DNA of 22,073 bases from NCBI GenBank assembly GCA_032358165.1, contig CM063639.1, positions 152,001 to 174,073 of the forward strand. The letters run 5' to 3'. Every line of letters starts with the position of its first letter. Positions within the stretch are counted from its first letter, which is position 1. Source of the DNA: Diplosphaera chodatii (lineage: Eukaryota; Chlorophyta; Trebouxiophyceae; Prasiolales; Stichococcaceae). Position numbers and translations under genes: made by a program. The notes beneath the pieces are model-generated. The model was not told the origin of the DNA and did not search any database. It worked only from the letters and a program-made list of their open reading frames with translations. Shown here one piece after another: positions 7,814-17,926 of the stretch.

Positions 7814-9508
7814 TTATAAAACTTGTGTTGTCACTGATTTATAAAAAAAATTTCTATGTTTTCCGTTTATAAAAATATCTAAAAAATTTTTTTTTGATTG
7901 ACTATTTTGAATACTATATAAAATTCGCCATTCAATAATTTTTTTACTTGTTTTAGATTGACTGGTATTAATTTCTCGATTTTCTAAATTTTCTTTTTTA
8001 GTAACCGAATTACTAGTAAAATTATTATAAGAATAGTTTAAAATAAATTCATTAAACAATGTCTCATTTAATATGGTAGTCTCGTTTTTATATTGTATTT
8101 TATTTTCCACAATTTTATTATTTGAGTCACCGTAATTAATTGGTTGCACATTTTCTTTTAAATTTTCAAATGTTTGTTGTTTATTCGAAATTAAATTTTT
8201 ATTTGTTAACGAATCACTTTGAATTGAAGATATAGGTTTAATTTGTTTAAATTTGTTTGTAAAAATGTCGTTTTTACTTGCCGCTTGGTCTTGCTTATAT
8301 TTCAACTCTGTTGAAATATTAGCAACGGAAGGGCTCGAAGAATTTTGAAAAATAAACTGTTCCGATAAAGCAAAAAAATCAAACATGCTTTGGAAACAAG
8401 TTAAAATTTCTCTATATAAAAACTCTGAAGGGTGCTTTTCATAAGAAAGTTTTAATTTTTCTAAATAGTTTTCGCCTAATTGTTGAGTTACTTCAGATAC
8501 AGGTATTTTACTATACGATGCATTTTTTTTAATTATTATTTGTTTTGAATCTGCGTATTTTCTACGGATTTTTTCTTCAGTAATAAAATTTAAATGTTGC
8601 TGTACTCCATGAGGAATACTCCCTGTTCGCTTTAATGGAGCATCTTTATATAATGTAATAGTTTCAAATAATGCTGGTTTAAAAAAAGATCGAGGAATAA
8701 TTAAATCAACAAGACCGTGGTGTAATAAGTATTCTGCTGTTTGAAAATCATCAGGTAATTGCTCTTGTAAGGTTTGCTCAATAACTCGTCTTCCAGCAAA
8801 TCCAATTAATGCTTTTGGTTCAGCAAAAATAAGATCACCTAACATTGCAAAACTAGCTGTAACTCCTCCAGTTGTAGGAGACGTTATAACTGATATATAT
8901 AGTAAGTTTGCACAAGATTGATAAATTTGTAATGCTGCTGAAATTTTTGCCATTTGCATTAAACTTAAAACGCCTTCTTGCATTCTGGCTCCTCCTGACG
9001 CACAAACCAATATAAGTGTTAATCCTTCTTGAGTTGCGTATTCAATTAATCGAGTAATTTTTTCCCCCACAACTGAACCCATGCTTCCGCCCATAAAGTA
9101 GAAATCCATTACACCTAACGCAACTGGAATACCATCAAGTAGACCTGTACCAGTTTGAACTGCATCTTGAAGTCCAGTCCGTTGTTGTGATTCTTTTAAT
9201 CGTTCAATATATGGTTTTTGGTCTGAAAATTCTAATGGATCACACGGAGAAACAGCTTCATCTAGTGGACGCCATGTACGTGCATCAATAAGGTGAGTAA
9301 TTCTTTCTTCGCTATTCATTTGAAGATGATAACCACACCCAAAGCAAACTCGACGGTTTTCTTTTAAATGTTTAATATAAAGGATTACTCCGCAATGATC
9401 ACATCGGGTCCATAATCCTTTACTTCCATCCGATACTGGATGGTTATATTTTGGTGCATTTAACAATTTTAGTTTTCTTTGATCTTCAATCCAAGCTAAA
9501 ATAGACAC
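7814..9508 (-). CDS. accD: Acetyl-CoA carboxylase carboxyltransferase beta subunit
   Basis: This encodes a 564-residue beta subunit of the plastid multi-subunit acetyl-CoA carboxylase, which transfers the carboxyl group from biotin to acetyl-CoA to make malonyl-CoA. The zinc ribbon C36-x2-C39 ... C55-x2-C58 is intact. The carboxyltransferase core runs from about 75 to 300 (for example [11 protein letters not shown] at 169-179 and [16 protein letters not shown] at 210-225). The start codon is GTG, not ATG. It gives the conserved N-terminus [20 protein letters not shown] and has GGGAG 10 nt upstream. After about residue 300 there is a 260-residue extension rich in N, S, K and T with no recognised domain. 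Part of that extension (about 396-406) is encoded by a spacer-type repeat. cysA follows on the same strand. Confidence 0.97.
   Translation of the reverse strand: MSILAWIEDQRKLKLLNAPKYNHPVSDGSKGLWTRCDHCGVILYIKHLKENRRVCFGCGYHLQMNSEERITHLIDARTWRPLDEAVSPCDPLEFSDQKPYIERLKESQQRTGLQDAVQTGTGLLDGIPVALGVMDFYFMGGSMGSVVGEKITRLIEYATQEGLTLILVCASGGARMQEGVLSLMQMAKISAALQIYQSCANLLYISVITSPTTGGVTASFAMLGDLIFAEPKALIGFAGRRVIEQTLQEQLPDDFQTAEYLLHHGLVDLIIPRSFFKPALFETITLYKDAPLKRTGSIPHGVQQHLNFITEEKIRRKYADSKQIIIKKNASYSKIPVSEVTQQLGENYLEKLKLSYEKHPSEFLYREILTCFQSMFDFFALSEQFIFQNSSSPSVANISTELKYKQDQAASKNDIFTNKFKQIKPISSIQSDSLTNKNLISNKQQTFENLKENVQPINYGDSNNKIVENKIQYKNETTILNETLFNEFILNYSYNNFTSNSVTKKENLENREINTSQSKTSKKIIEWRILYSIQNSQSKKNFLDIFINGKHRNFFYKSVTTQVL
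8293..8323 (-). repeat. Dispersed palindromic repeat inside accD
   Basis: Positions 8293-8323 are a near-palindrome, GCTTATATTTCAACTC / TGTTGAAATATTAGC, closely matching the spacer repeats at 341-385 and 7741-7771. Here it is translated in frame as accD residues 396-406. Flanking words (AACGGAAGGG, CTCGAAGAA) also resemble spacer repeats, so perhaps 50-60 bp of accD is repeat-derived. Confidence 0.75.
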
Positions 9509-10622
9509 AATAGATAATCTCCCGACAAGTTTTTACTTGTACAAATAAAATTCCAAATATAATTTTTTTTTATTTTTTACATCAATAAATAATGTTTATA
9601 CATGTAGTTTATATATTTCTACATATAAATTACAAGAAATTTTATAAGTAGAAAATTGCAGTCTATAAAAAAAATTACTTTATTTATTATTGAAAGAAGA
9701 AAATTATAGTTTTTTTACAATTAACACTTTAAAAATAAAAATACCAATTTAATGTTTTTTCTTTTCAATGACACCATTTGAGTTTACTAGTACAAGTACA
9801 AGCTTGTGTTTAAGAAAACAAGCTTGTACTTGTTTTCAAGAGTTCGTATAACTCTTGTCAGTAAATAAAGCAAAGCTTTATTTACTCACAACGGACCCCT
9901 TGGTTTGAAAAAACTCCGTTTTTTCTTAGGCTCGTCCCTGCAAAGTTGAAATATTAGCAAAACAGCAAAGGTGTAAGTGTAAACAATTAATTTATTGACA
10001 ATTTGTACAAATTTAAGATAAAATTACTTTATGAAAAAACGAATAATATCTATATTTTATATGTTTTGTTCCAAATTTAAATTTTTAGTTAAACGGGTAA
10101 GCAAACTTAATACAAACTAAGTTTGTATTAGGTTTGCTAACCTTACTTCGTTAGGCTTTTGTTGGATAAAACGAAGTTTTTTTTTACTGTAAGCTAGCTT
10201 TGCTAAAACATTTGTATTTTCAATATACTAGTTGTAGCTTTGACACAAGTTTTAAATTTTGAAAATAAATTCAAAATTTATTCAATTTTATTTAAAAATA
10301 AAATAAATTTGAATAAATGTATAAATGACATTTAAATCTAAAGTTTAGATATAAAATCTAATTTAGATTATTTAATAATGTAATTTATATTAAAAAAAAT
10401 ATTATTTTTTAAATACTACTAATGGTTGTAAATAAAATATGATAAATAAAAACACCAAATTTTTGTATTATTTGTACTAAATATAACTTAGTTTTATTAA
10501 TAAATTGAAAATTTTTAATATATAGAATTATAGAGAATAAAAACTTGAAAATTATATATAAAAGCTAATATTATTGTTAATATATAATGTATTAAACAAA
10601 TTTAAATACTTCAAATAAAAAA
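9509..10622. repeat. Long spacer between accD and trnD
   Basis: No gene is supported. From 9509 to 9780 it is AT-rich leader DNA of accD. From 9780 to 9970 it is packed with repeats, including AAGCTTGT palindromes, a GTAAATAAAGC element at 9861-9886 and the interrupted GC-rich repeat at 9896-9941. An imperfect 17-bp hairpin (10101-10137, GCAAAC...GTTTGC, one G-T pair) overlaps the end of a 29-codon frame that I do not accept as a gene. From 10250 onward it is low-complexity AT DNA. Confidence 0.8.
9896..9941. repeat. GC-rich repeat interrupted by a 25-nt hairpin insert
   Basis: CCCCTTGG (9896-9903) and GGCTCGTCCCTGC (9929-9941) are the two ends of the 25-bp repeat seen at 593-617 and 1676-1700. 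Four central bases (CAGG) are replaced by 25 nt at 9904-9928. The insert contains a perfect hairpin, GAAAAAAC-TCC-GTTTTTTC. This looks like one repeat inserted into another. Confidence 0.75.
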
Positions 10623-10696
10623 GGGATTGTAGTTCAACTGGTTAGAGTACTGCCCTGTCACGGCAGATGTTGCGGGTTCGAATCCCGTCAGTCCCG
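10623..10696 (+). tRNA. trnD(guc): tRNA-Asp (GUC)
   Basis: The 74-nt cloverleaf has acceptor GGGATTG pairing with CAGTCCC and discriminator G. The D arm is GTTCAACTGGTTAGAGTAC. The anticodon arm CTGCC-CTGTCAC-GGCAG gives GUC, and the T arm is GCGGG-TTCGAAT-CCCGT. All conserved positions fit plastid tRNA-Asp. Confidence 0.97.
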
Positions 10697-11335
10697 GTAA
10701 AGATATATTGAATTTAATATAGCTTATTTTTTTTTTAAATTCAAAAATATTGAATACTTAAATATAAGTAAACTAAAGTAAAAATTTAAATTTTTTAATT
10801 AAAAATTGTTTTAACTTAACGGTTCTCAAAAAATCTGATGTATAGTTATATTCTATATATAAATAAATAAAAATAATTTGAATAATAAATCAGCTAATTA
10901 TATGTGAATTAGTTAAATCTATTAAAATTTATCAAATTGTGAAAAAAAATTTCTCCAAGTAGTAGCCTATAAAAAAACTTTAGTTTATCTTATTTCAAGC
11001 TTGTTTTGCTAGAAATAAGACAAAACAAAGTTTTGCCTTTGTTCCACAAAACTTCGTTTTGTTTTACTTCAGGCTTACTTTGCTAGTGGAACAAAGTCAA
11101 AGTTGTTGCAAATATCATCAATTACTTTGTTCAAGTACTAGCAAAGTCAAATTGATTGAAAAATTATTTTTTTACATTGTTAAATCACTGTTTTCAACAT
11201 TTACATGATGTTTTAACTTATTTTAAATTAGCATATATTACATTCTAATTTGCAATAAATATTTCTTTTTACTAAACTTTACTGAAAAAGAAAAACAAAT
11301 AAAAAAAAAAATGAATATTTTTAAAGATAAAAATT
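10697..11335. repeat. Spacer between trnD and clpP
   Basis: The first 250 bases are AT-rich without features. From about 10960 to 11160 it consists of dispersed repeats: an AGCCTATAAAAAAAC element near 10965, a palindromic pair around TTGTTTTGCTAG, and the 60-bp TIR-bounded element at 11037-11096. The remainder is AT-rich clpP leader. Confidence 0.8.
11037..11096. repeat. 60-bp element with 11-bp terminal inverted repeats, copy 1
   Basis: The element is bounded by CTTTGTTCCAC (11037-11047) and its exact reverse complement GTGGAACAAAG (11086-11096). Inside is a second palindrome, AAAACTTCGTTTT, and the common GCTTACTTTGCTAG word. The same 60-bp unit occurs at 17669-17728. With its left flank (from 11021) the match extends to 76 bp with two differences. 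A decayed copy lies at 14771-14826. Confidence 0.8.
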
Positions 11336-11941
11336 ATGCCTATTGGAGTCCCTAAAGTTCCATTTCGTTTACCTGGAGAACCATCAGCTCAGTGGGTTGA
11401 TTTATACAATCGATTATATAGAGAGAGAGTTTTATTCTTATGTCAAGAATTGGATGATGAATTAGCAAACCAATTAGTTGGTATTATGGTATTTTTAACC
11501 GCAGAAGATAATTCTAAAGGGTTATACATTTATATTAATTCACCTGGAGGTTCAGTTACTTCTGGAATTGCAGTATATGATGGAATGAATTATGCTACAA
11601 TTGATATTACTACAATTTGTGTAGGAACTGCTGCTTCTATGGCTTCGTTTGTACTAGCTGGTGGAGAAAAAGGAAAAAGAATTGCTTTACCACATTCTCG
11701 CATTATGATTCATCAACCTGAAGGTGGAAATCAAGGTCAGGCGTCAGAAGTTCTTTCCGAATCTGAAGAGGTAATACGTCTTCGTCTAGAAGTTGCAAAA
11801 ATTTATGCTCAACGTACTGGTCAAAGTTTAAGTAAAATTTCACGAGACATGGATCGAGATCAATTTATGTCTGCTCGTGAAGCAAAAGAATATGGCATTG
11901 TTGATCAAGTTGCTGTTGATGTAAAATGGTCGACGTCATAA
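11336..11941 (+). CDS. clpP: ATP-dependent Clp protease proteolytic subunit
   Basis: This encodes a 201-residue serine protease subunit that forms the barrel of the stromal Clp protease and degrades substrates unfolded by ClpC. The catalytic triad is complete: S101 in GTAASMAS, H126 in RIMIHQP, and D175 in DRDQFMSA, with spacing identical to bacterial ClpP. The N-terminal [16 protein letters not shown] is typical of plastid ClpP. Unlike land plants there are no introns, and unlike the Chlamydomonas gene there is no large insertion. No strong ribosome-binding site precedes the ATG. It stands alone between repeat-rich spacers. Confidence 0.99.
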   Translation: MPIGVPKVPFRLPGEPSAQWVDLYNRLYRERVLFLCQELDDELANQLVGIMVFLTAEDNSKGLYIYINSPGGSVTSGIAVYDGMNYATIDITTICVGTAASMASFVLAGGEKGKRIALPHSRIMIHQPEGGNQGQASEVLSESEEVIRLRLEVAKIYAQRTGQSLSKISRDMDRDQFMSAREAKEYGIVDQVAVDVKWSTS

Positions 11942-13249
<1,308 letters not shown>

Positions 13250-13978
13250 ACAAAATATATAAAACAAATTCAATTTAAATTTTTTTTTCATTGACTACTA
13301 TTTTCACAAAATTGAAATAGAAGTAAATAACTTGTCAATTACTTTGTATTTGTACCAAATAATTGACAAGTTAGTGATAAAACCATTTGTAGAAGTACTA
13401 AGCTATAAAAAAACTTTATTTTTTTTATTGAAAAACCTGACGCTAGCTTTGTTGTATTTTTCACACATTTGTGTGAAAAATATTACAAAGACAAACTTGT
13501 TGCTTCATTGATAACATTTGTACTCGTACTAGCCTATAAAAAAACTTTGTTTTTTATTGACAAGCCTGAAGTAAGACAAAACAAGGTTTTGTCCAACAAA
13601 AACAAATGTTTATAAATAATTTTTGTAAATAAATCAGAGTATAATTTAAACTGATTCATAATCAAAATACTGATAAAAAATTTTTGCGTTAAACATTTAT
13701 TTTTGAAATAAAATGACGTTTAATAGCTTACTTTTAATCTAAATAGTTCAATGACTAAACAATCAATTTACTTTACACCATCTGTACAAGTAAAAATTTG
13801 TTGTAAGTCTTGTTAATGAAGTGTCAATTACTTTCTAGTTTTTAAAATAATTGACTAGCCTATAAAAAAACAAAGTTTTTTTATTGGGCAAGTTATTGAT
13901 TTCTATTTAATACAAACTTGAAATAATATTCAACGAGTAAGCTAGTTTTATAAAAAATACAAAAGGAGAAATTTTTCC
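13250..13978. repeat. Repeat-rich spacer between petB and petD
   Basis: No gene is supported. It contains an imperfect hairpin around AACTTGTCAATTACTTTGTA / AATTGACAAGTT (about 13326-13371) and three AGCCTATAAAAAAAC-type elements (near 13400, 13531 and 13858). The exact second copy of the 45-bp repeat is at 13446-13490. AAGGAG at 13963-13968, 10 nt before petD, is one of the clearest ribosome-binding sites in the window. Confidence 0.82.
13446..13490. repeat. 45-bp dispersed repeat, second copy
   Basis: It is identical over 45 bases and in the same orientation as 82-126. The centre TATTTTTCACAC-ATTT-GTGTGAAAAATA forms a 12-bp hairpin. The two copies are more than 13 kb apart. Confidence 0.88.
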
Positions 13979-14461
13979 ATGGCAGTTACAAAAAAACCCG
14001 ATTTATCTGATCCCGTATTACGAGCAAAGATGGCTAAAGGAATGGGTCACAATTATTATGGTGAGCCTGCTTGGCCAAATGATTTACTTTATATTTTTCC
14101 AGTAGTTATTTTAGGTACATTTGCTGGTGTAATTGGATTAGCTGTACTAGACCCAGCTGCTGTTGGTGAGCCAGCAAATCCATTTGCTACTCCATTAGAA
14201 ATTTTACCTGAATGGTACTTTTATCCGGTATTTCAAGTTTTACGAACTGTTCCTAATAAATTATTAGGAGTTCTTTTTATGGCTGCAGTGCCAGCAGGTT
14301 TATTAGTTGTTCCTTTTATTGAAAACATCAATAAATTTCAAAACCCTTTTAGACGTCCAGTAGCTACACTAGTTTTTTTAGTAGGTACATTAGTTGCTAT
14401 TTGGCTTGGAATTGGTGCAACATTACCAATCGACATTTCTTTAACACTTGGACTATTTTAA
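13979..14461 (+). CDS. petD: Cytochrome b6f complex subunit IV
   Basis: This encodes 160 residues, equivalent to the C-terminal part of cytochrome b, with three transmembrane helices. The PEWY motif at 77-80 forms part of the plastoquinol oxidation site. The N-terminus [30 protein letters not shown] is typical. Length is standard and there is no intron. The strong Shine-Dalgarno AAGGAG precedes the ATG by 10 nt, suggesting independent translation despite the long gap after petB. Confidence 0.99.
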   Translation: MAVTKKPDLSDPVLRAKMAKGMGHNYYGEPAWPNDLLYIFPVVILGTFAGVIGLAVLDPAAVGEPANPFATPLEILPEWYFYPVFQVLRTVPNKLLGVLFMAAVPAGLLVVPFIENINKFQNPFRRPVATLVFLVGTLVAIWLGIGATLPIDISLTLGLF

Positions 14462-15021
14462 TTTTTTTAAGAAATTTTGCAACTAGCAAAGAAAATTTAA
14501 AGTAGGGAAAAACAAAATTTTGTCTTACTTTAGACTTGCTTTGCCTTTTTGCTAATATTTAAATAAAGTTGAAATATAAACAAAGCAAAAATTCGTAAAA
14601 TTTTTGAAAACAAGCAAAATTTTTTTTTTTAAAGACAAGTTTGTACTTGTACTAGCCTCTAAAAAAAACTTTGTTTTTTTATTGACAAGCCTGCCTTTGT
14701 AAGATAAAACTTTGGTTTATCTTACCGTAGGCTTGCTTTGCTAGAAATAATACACAATAAAATGTTTTTTTTGTTCCACAAACTTCGTTTTGTTTTACTT
14801 TAGGCTTACTTTGCTAGTGGAACAAAAGCAAACGGTCTTAATTGCTTGTTAATTAAATTATTTATTAGCATAAAACAAGTTCGTATTTTTTTTATTTTAA
14901 AATAAAAAAAATTTAATGCTTTATTTAAAAAAATCTCAGTTACATTAAATAAAAATTTATTTTTTATAAAAAATAAATTTTTATTTGTATAAAATATATA
15001 TAATAAAAACAATTTGTACTT
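14462..15021. repeat. Repeat-rich spacer between petD and rps14
   Basis: It contains a degenerate TTTGCTAATATTT palindrome near 14548-14585 and an AGCCTCTAAAAAAAAC element near 14655. A palindrome pairing AAGATAAAAC with GTTTATCTT lies near 14701-14725, followed by the decayed third copy of the TIR-bounded element (14771-14826). The last 190 bases are AT-rich rps14 leader. No gene is seen; a minus-strand frame here is low-complexity. Confidence 0.8.
14771..14826. repeat. 60-bp TIR-bounded element, decayed copy 3
   Basis: It runs from TTGTTCCACA to GTGGAACAAAA. It keeps the inner ACTTCGTTTTGTTTTACTT and GCTTACTTTGCTAG words, with a deleted base and substitutions relative to the copies at 11037 and 17669. 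Confidence 0.7.
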
Positions 15022-15324
15022 ATGGCTAAAAAAAGTATAATTCAACGTGAAAAAAAACGTCAAAAACTAGTAATTAAATATCTTAAAAAACGTTGTAATT
15101 TAAAACTTGAAATGAAGCAAGCTACGTTTTTGGAAGAAAAATTAAACATTCAAAGAAAATTACAACAACTTCCTAAAAACAGTAGTCCAGTTCGACTTCA
15201 TAATCGGTGTATGATTACGGGCCGGGCAAGAGGTTATTTTAAAGATTTTGGGTTATCTAGACATGTATTGCGAGAAATGGCACATCAAGGGTTTTTACCT
15301 GGAATTACTAAATCAAGTTGGTAA
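15022..15324 (+). CDS. rps14: 30S ribosomal protein S14
   Basis: This encodes a 100-residue basic protein of the plastid small ribosomal subunit head. The conserved C-terminal block [40 protein letters not shown] (residues 61-100) is diagnostic. It lacks the CxxC zinc motif, as in the zinc-free long form typical of plastids. It starts with [14 protein letters not shown], the family N-terminus. No ribosome-binding site is obvious. It is followed by a 25-bp hairpin and two tRNA genes on the same strand. Confidence 0.98.
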   Translation: MAKKSIIQREKKRQKLVIKYLKKRCNLKLEMKQATFLEEKLNIQRKLQQLPKNSSPVRLHNRCMITGRARGYFKDFGLSRHVLREMAHQGFLPGITKSSW

Positions 15325-15799
15325 AAAAATTTAGTTTTTATAAAAAGATAAATGTAGAAATTGCTTTATTTAGAAAAATAGAAAATTTTGGCAATAAATT
15401 TGCCTTTGTTTCACAAAACTTTCCGTTTGCTAATAAAAACTCCGTTTTTATAACAAAACAAAGAAATATATAACTTTGTTGTATATCAAGTTTTTTCATA
15501 AAATGTTTTTTTTACTTCAACCTTATTTTGCTAGTCAATAAAGTAAAGCTTTATTGACTAGCAAAATAAGGTTCTTGGAACTCTAGGAAGGTTTATAGTT
15601 GTATAAATTTTGTTAGCGGGAACCGCACCTTACTCTGGTAAAAATGCTGACCTTACTTTATTAGAGAAAATTTAAAATTTTTTACTCATTTTACTTTGTT
15701 ATTGTATTTATTATATTTTAGTTTATTTTTAAATTTCTAATTTAAGTACTATAAATAAATTTTGTATTAAAAAATTATTTTTGTTATTATTATAACTAA
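15325..15799. repeat. Spacer between rps14 and trnfM
   Basis: It contains repeat words (TTTGCTAATAAAAAC near 15426; ATATAACTTTGTTGTATAT) and the perfect 25-bp hairpin at 15519-15573. The rest is AT-rich sequence without a gene. Confidence 0.8.
15519..15573. repeat. Perfect 25-bp inverted repeat (hairpin)
   Basis: Arms 15519-15543 and 15549-15573 are exact reverse complements around a 5-nt loop (TAAAG). The arm reads AACCTTATTTTGCTAGTCAA then TAAAG. It combines the GCTAG word with a TCAATAAAG-type element, so it looks like an inverted duplication of common spacer repeats. Confidence 0.87.
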
Positions 15800-15873
15800 T
15801 GCGGGATAGAGCAGTCTGGTAGCTCGCAAGGCTCATAATCTTGAGGTCGCAGGTTCGAATCCTGCTCCCGCTA
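15800..15873 (+). tRNA. trnfM(cau): Initiator tRNA-fMet (CAU)
   Basis: The 74-nt cloverleaf has acceptor positions 2-7 GCGGGA pairing with TCCCGC. The D arm is AGAGCAGTCTGGTAGCTC. The anticodon arm CAAGG-CTCATAA-TCTTG gives CAU, and the T arm is GCAGG-TTCGAAT-CCTGC. The 1:72 pair is open, a mark of bacterial-type initiators. Here it is T:T rather than the usual C:A, if the first base is at 15800. Confidence 0.95.
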
Positions 15874-15935
15874 ATAATTTAGTTAAAATTGATATACTAA
15901 TTAGAATAAATTAACATTTATATTAAAATATCTTT

Positions 15936-16008
15936 GCCCCCATCGTCTAGAGGCCCAGGACATCTCCCTTTCACGGAGGAAACGGGGATTCGACTTCCCC
16001 TGGGGGTA
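15936..16008 (+). tRNA. trnE(uuc): tRNA-Glu (UUC)
   Basis: The acceptor GCCCCCA pairs with TGGGGGT, and the discriminator is A. The anticodon arm TCTCC-CTTTCAC-GGAGG (first pair mismatched) gives UUC. The T arm is CGGGG-ATTCGAC-TTCCCC, with the plastid tRNA-Glu-specific ATTCGAC loop. In plastids this tRNA also feeds glutamyl-tRNA reductase for tetrapyrrole synthesis. It lies 62 nt after trnfM on the same strand. Confidence 0.95.
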
Positions 16009-16642
16009 AAATACATTGTTAACCAACAATAAGTTTGATTTTGTTCCACTAGCAAAGCAAGCCTGTAGCTAGCTTTGCTAGCAAAGGCAAAACTTTGTTT
16101 TGTCTTACTTTAGCTTGTCAATAAAAAAAATTGGTTTTTTTATATACTAGTAGTTGTTTAAATTTACCTTTGAGGTACTTTATATTTATAAAATATATTT
16201 CGTTGCAAACTATTATATTAGAGTTAAACTAACTTTAAAATCTTTTTTTTATTTTTTACGAAAAAACTCCAGAAAAAAGATTTTTTAATTCTATATGAGA
16301 ATTTTAATTATAAGTTGACATTCAATTCATATTTAAATATTATTTAAACAGCACCATTTTTTTTATTAATATATTATATATTGTAGAATTATACATTTTT
16401 ATTCTCCACTTTTTATTAAATCTAAAATATTAAAGAGTTTATTTTTTATTTAAAAAAACAAAAACTTATTTTGCAACAGAGTAAACCTCTATTTAAGCAA
16501 CAATTAAATAAATTTCTAGCAAGATTAACATTTTTTTTCAGTTATAAAAAACTTTGCTAGTAAAAACTTATTAAAATAAAATTGACACACAAAAATATAG
16601 TATTTTATATAAATCAAATTTTTTTTCTAAAAGGTATCTAAA
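16009..16642. other. Spacer between trnE and rpl20
   Basis: A dispersed repeat copy (AGCAAAGCAAGCCTGTAGCT, then TTTGCTAGCAAAGGCAAA) occupies about 16046-16086. The rest is AT-rich and includes a good sigma70-type promoter at 16315-16343 in rpl20 orientation. No gene is seen. Confidence 0.75.
16315..16343 (+). promoter_or_regulatory. Probable sigma70-type promoter for rpl20-rps18
   Basis: TTGACA (16315-16320) and TATTAT (16338-16343) are separated by 17 nt, close to the consensus for plastid-encoded RNA polymerase. It points to rpl20, about 300 nt downstream, with no gene in between. Confidence 0.55.
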
Positions 16643-16987
16643 ATGACTAGAGTAAAACGTGGTAATATAGCTCGTAAAAGACGAAACAAAATATTAAAAT
16701 TAACACAAGGGTTCAGAGGTTCACCTTCAGTTCTTTTCAGACCTGCTAATCAGCAAAAAATAAAATCTTTAAAATATTCTTATCGCGATCGAAATTATCG
16801 AAAACGAGAATTTAGAAGTACATGGATTGCAAGAATAAATGCAGCTGTACGATTGTATGGCTTAAATTATAGTCAATTTTTACATGGCTTAAAAAAATCA
16901 AACATGTTTTTAAATCGTAAAACTCTTGCACAACTAGTTATTAGAGATCAAGAAGCTTTTTGTCAATTAATTCAATCATTTAACTAA
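16643..16987 (+). CDS. rpl20: 50S ribosomal protein L20
   Basis: This encodes a 114-residue, very basic protein that binds 23S rRNA early in large-subunit assembly. The start [20 protein letters not shown], the [23 protein letters not shown] block (residues 46-68) and the [27 protein letters not shown] block are family hallmarks. Length is standard. AAGGT precedes the ATG. It forms the ancestral pair rpl20-rps18 with the next gene, and the promoter-like site at 16315 may drive both. Confidence 0.99.
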   Translation: MTRVKRGNIARKRRNKILKLTQGFRGSPSVLFRPANQQKIKSLKYSYRDRNYRKREFRSTWIARINAAVRLYGLNYSQFLHGLKKSNMFLNRKTLAQLVIRDQEAFCQLIQSFN

Positions 16988-17149
16988 ACTATATAGTTGT
17001 TATATACGTTTGCAATATAAGCATTCAAAACTTTGCAACAACAAAGTTGTTGTACAAATTTTTATAATTTAAGATCGAATTAGAAATAAATTGTAAACTA
17101 TAAAATTTACACTCATATTATTCATTAATACAAATTACTTTTTTATTTT

Positions 17150-17434
17150 ATGACCTTTTCAAATAGAAGAACAAAAATCCATGCATCTAAAAAAAAACGT
17201 ATTATACCTATTGTTCAACGTACATCTCAATCAAAACCGGTACTAGTACAAAGAACAATTGATTATAAAAATATTATTTTATTAAGAAAATTTATTACTG
17301 TAGAAGGTAAAATTCTTCCACGTCGAATCAGTGGGTTAACAGCTAAACAACAACGTAATATGGCAAAAGCTATAAAAAATGCTCGAATGATCGGATTGCT
17401 TCCATTTATTAAAAAAAGTAAACCTTCTTTATAA
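17150..17434 (+). CDS. rps18: 30S ribosomal protein S18
   Basis: This encodes a 94-residue basic protein of the small-subunit platform. The core [50 protein letters not shown] (about residues 37-86) is diagnostic. The N-terminal 36 residues are a basic, variable extension, as in other algae. No clear ribosome-binding site is present. It lies 162 nt after rpl20 on the same strand and is probably cotranscribed with it. Confidence 0.98.
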   Translation: MTFSNRRTKIHASKKKRIIPIVQRTSQSKPVLVQRTIDYKNIILLRKFITVEGKILPRRISGLTAKQQRNMAKAIKNARMIGLLPFIKKSKPSL

Positions 17435-17668
17435 AAAATTAATAGTTAATGACTTATATTTCAATTTTGTTTTTTGCTTTGCAAAGCAAAGGGCAAGTGT
17501 TGTCAATTAAAAAAATTTTTTATTTCTAAAAAAAGCAAGCTTTGCTTATTTTTAAAAATTTTCCGAACCAGTGATACACAAAAAAATAAAATTTTTATGT
17601 AATATTGACAATATTTTTAACAAGTTTGTATGTGTACAAGCTTAAAGTAAGGCAAAACAAAATTTTGC

Positions 17669-17728
17669 CTTTGTTCCACAAAACTTCGTTTTGTTTTACT
17701 TCAGGCTTGCTTTGCTAGTGGAACAAAG
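17669..17728. repeat. 60-bp element with 11-bp terminal inverted repeats, copy 2
   Basis: CTTTGTTCCAC (17669-17679) and GTGGAACAAAG (17718-17728) bound a unit that differs from 11037-11096 at one base. Including the left flank from 17653, 76 bases align with two differences. Both copies have the same orientation. Confidence 0.82.
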
Positions 17729-17798
17729 GCGAACAGTGCCAATGAAATTTTGGTGTTTTAATGATTAATGTTTCAACTTTGTTGAAATATAAATCATT

Positions 17799-17842
17799 AA
17801 CTTGTCAATTACTTTGTAATCATACAAAGTAATTGACAAGTT
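17799..17842. repeat. Perfect 20-bp inverted repeat (hairpin)
   Basis: AACTTGTCAATTACTTTGTA (17799-17818) pairs with its exact reverse complement at 17823-17842 around ATCA. A diverged version is in the petB-petD spacer near 13326-13371. It lies between convergent rps18 and trnW. Confidence 0.87.
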
Positions 17843-17926
17843 GTTTTTGTACGATCTTGTGGGTCATTTTTGTGTATTATTAATAATACAATTTCTGCTT
17901 GATTGAAAACTGAATTTTATCTTCTA

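Larger units (their letters stand above)
17435..17926. repeat. Repeat-rich spacer between rps18 and trnW
   Basis: It contains AAGCAAGCTTTGCTT-type words near 17533-17549 and the full TIR-bounded element at 17669-17728. TTTCAACTTTGTTGAAATAT is near 17770, and a perfect 20-bp hairpin lies at 17799-17842. A short palindrome at 17880-17889 (TTAATAATA region) precedes trnW. No gene is seen. Confidence 0.8.

Noticed and set aside
10031..10120. Small reading frame starting MKKRIISIFYMF, 29 codons
   Set aside because: It matches none of the known short plastid proteins (psb, psa, pet, rpl36, ycf12). Its end overlaps a hairpin repeat, so a chance frame is likelier.
14806..15063. Minus-strand frame overlapping the rps14 start
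   Set aside because: It is F/K/N-rich low-complexity translation of the AT-rich leader, and it overlaps a certain gene on the other strand.
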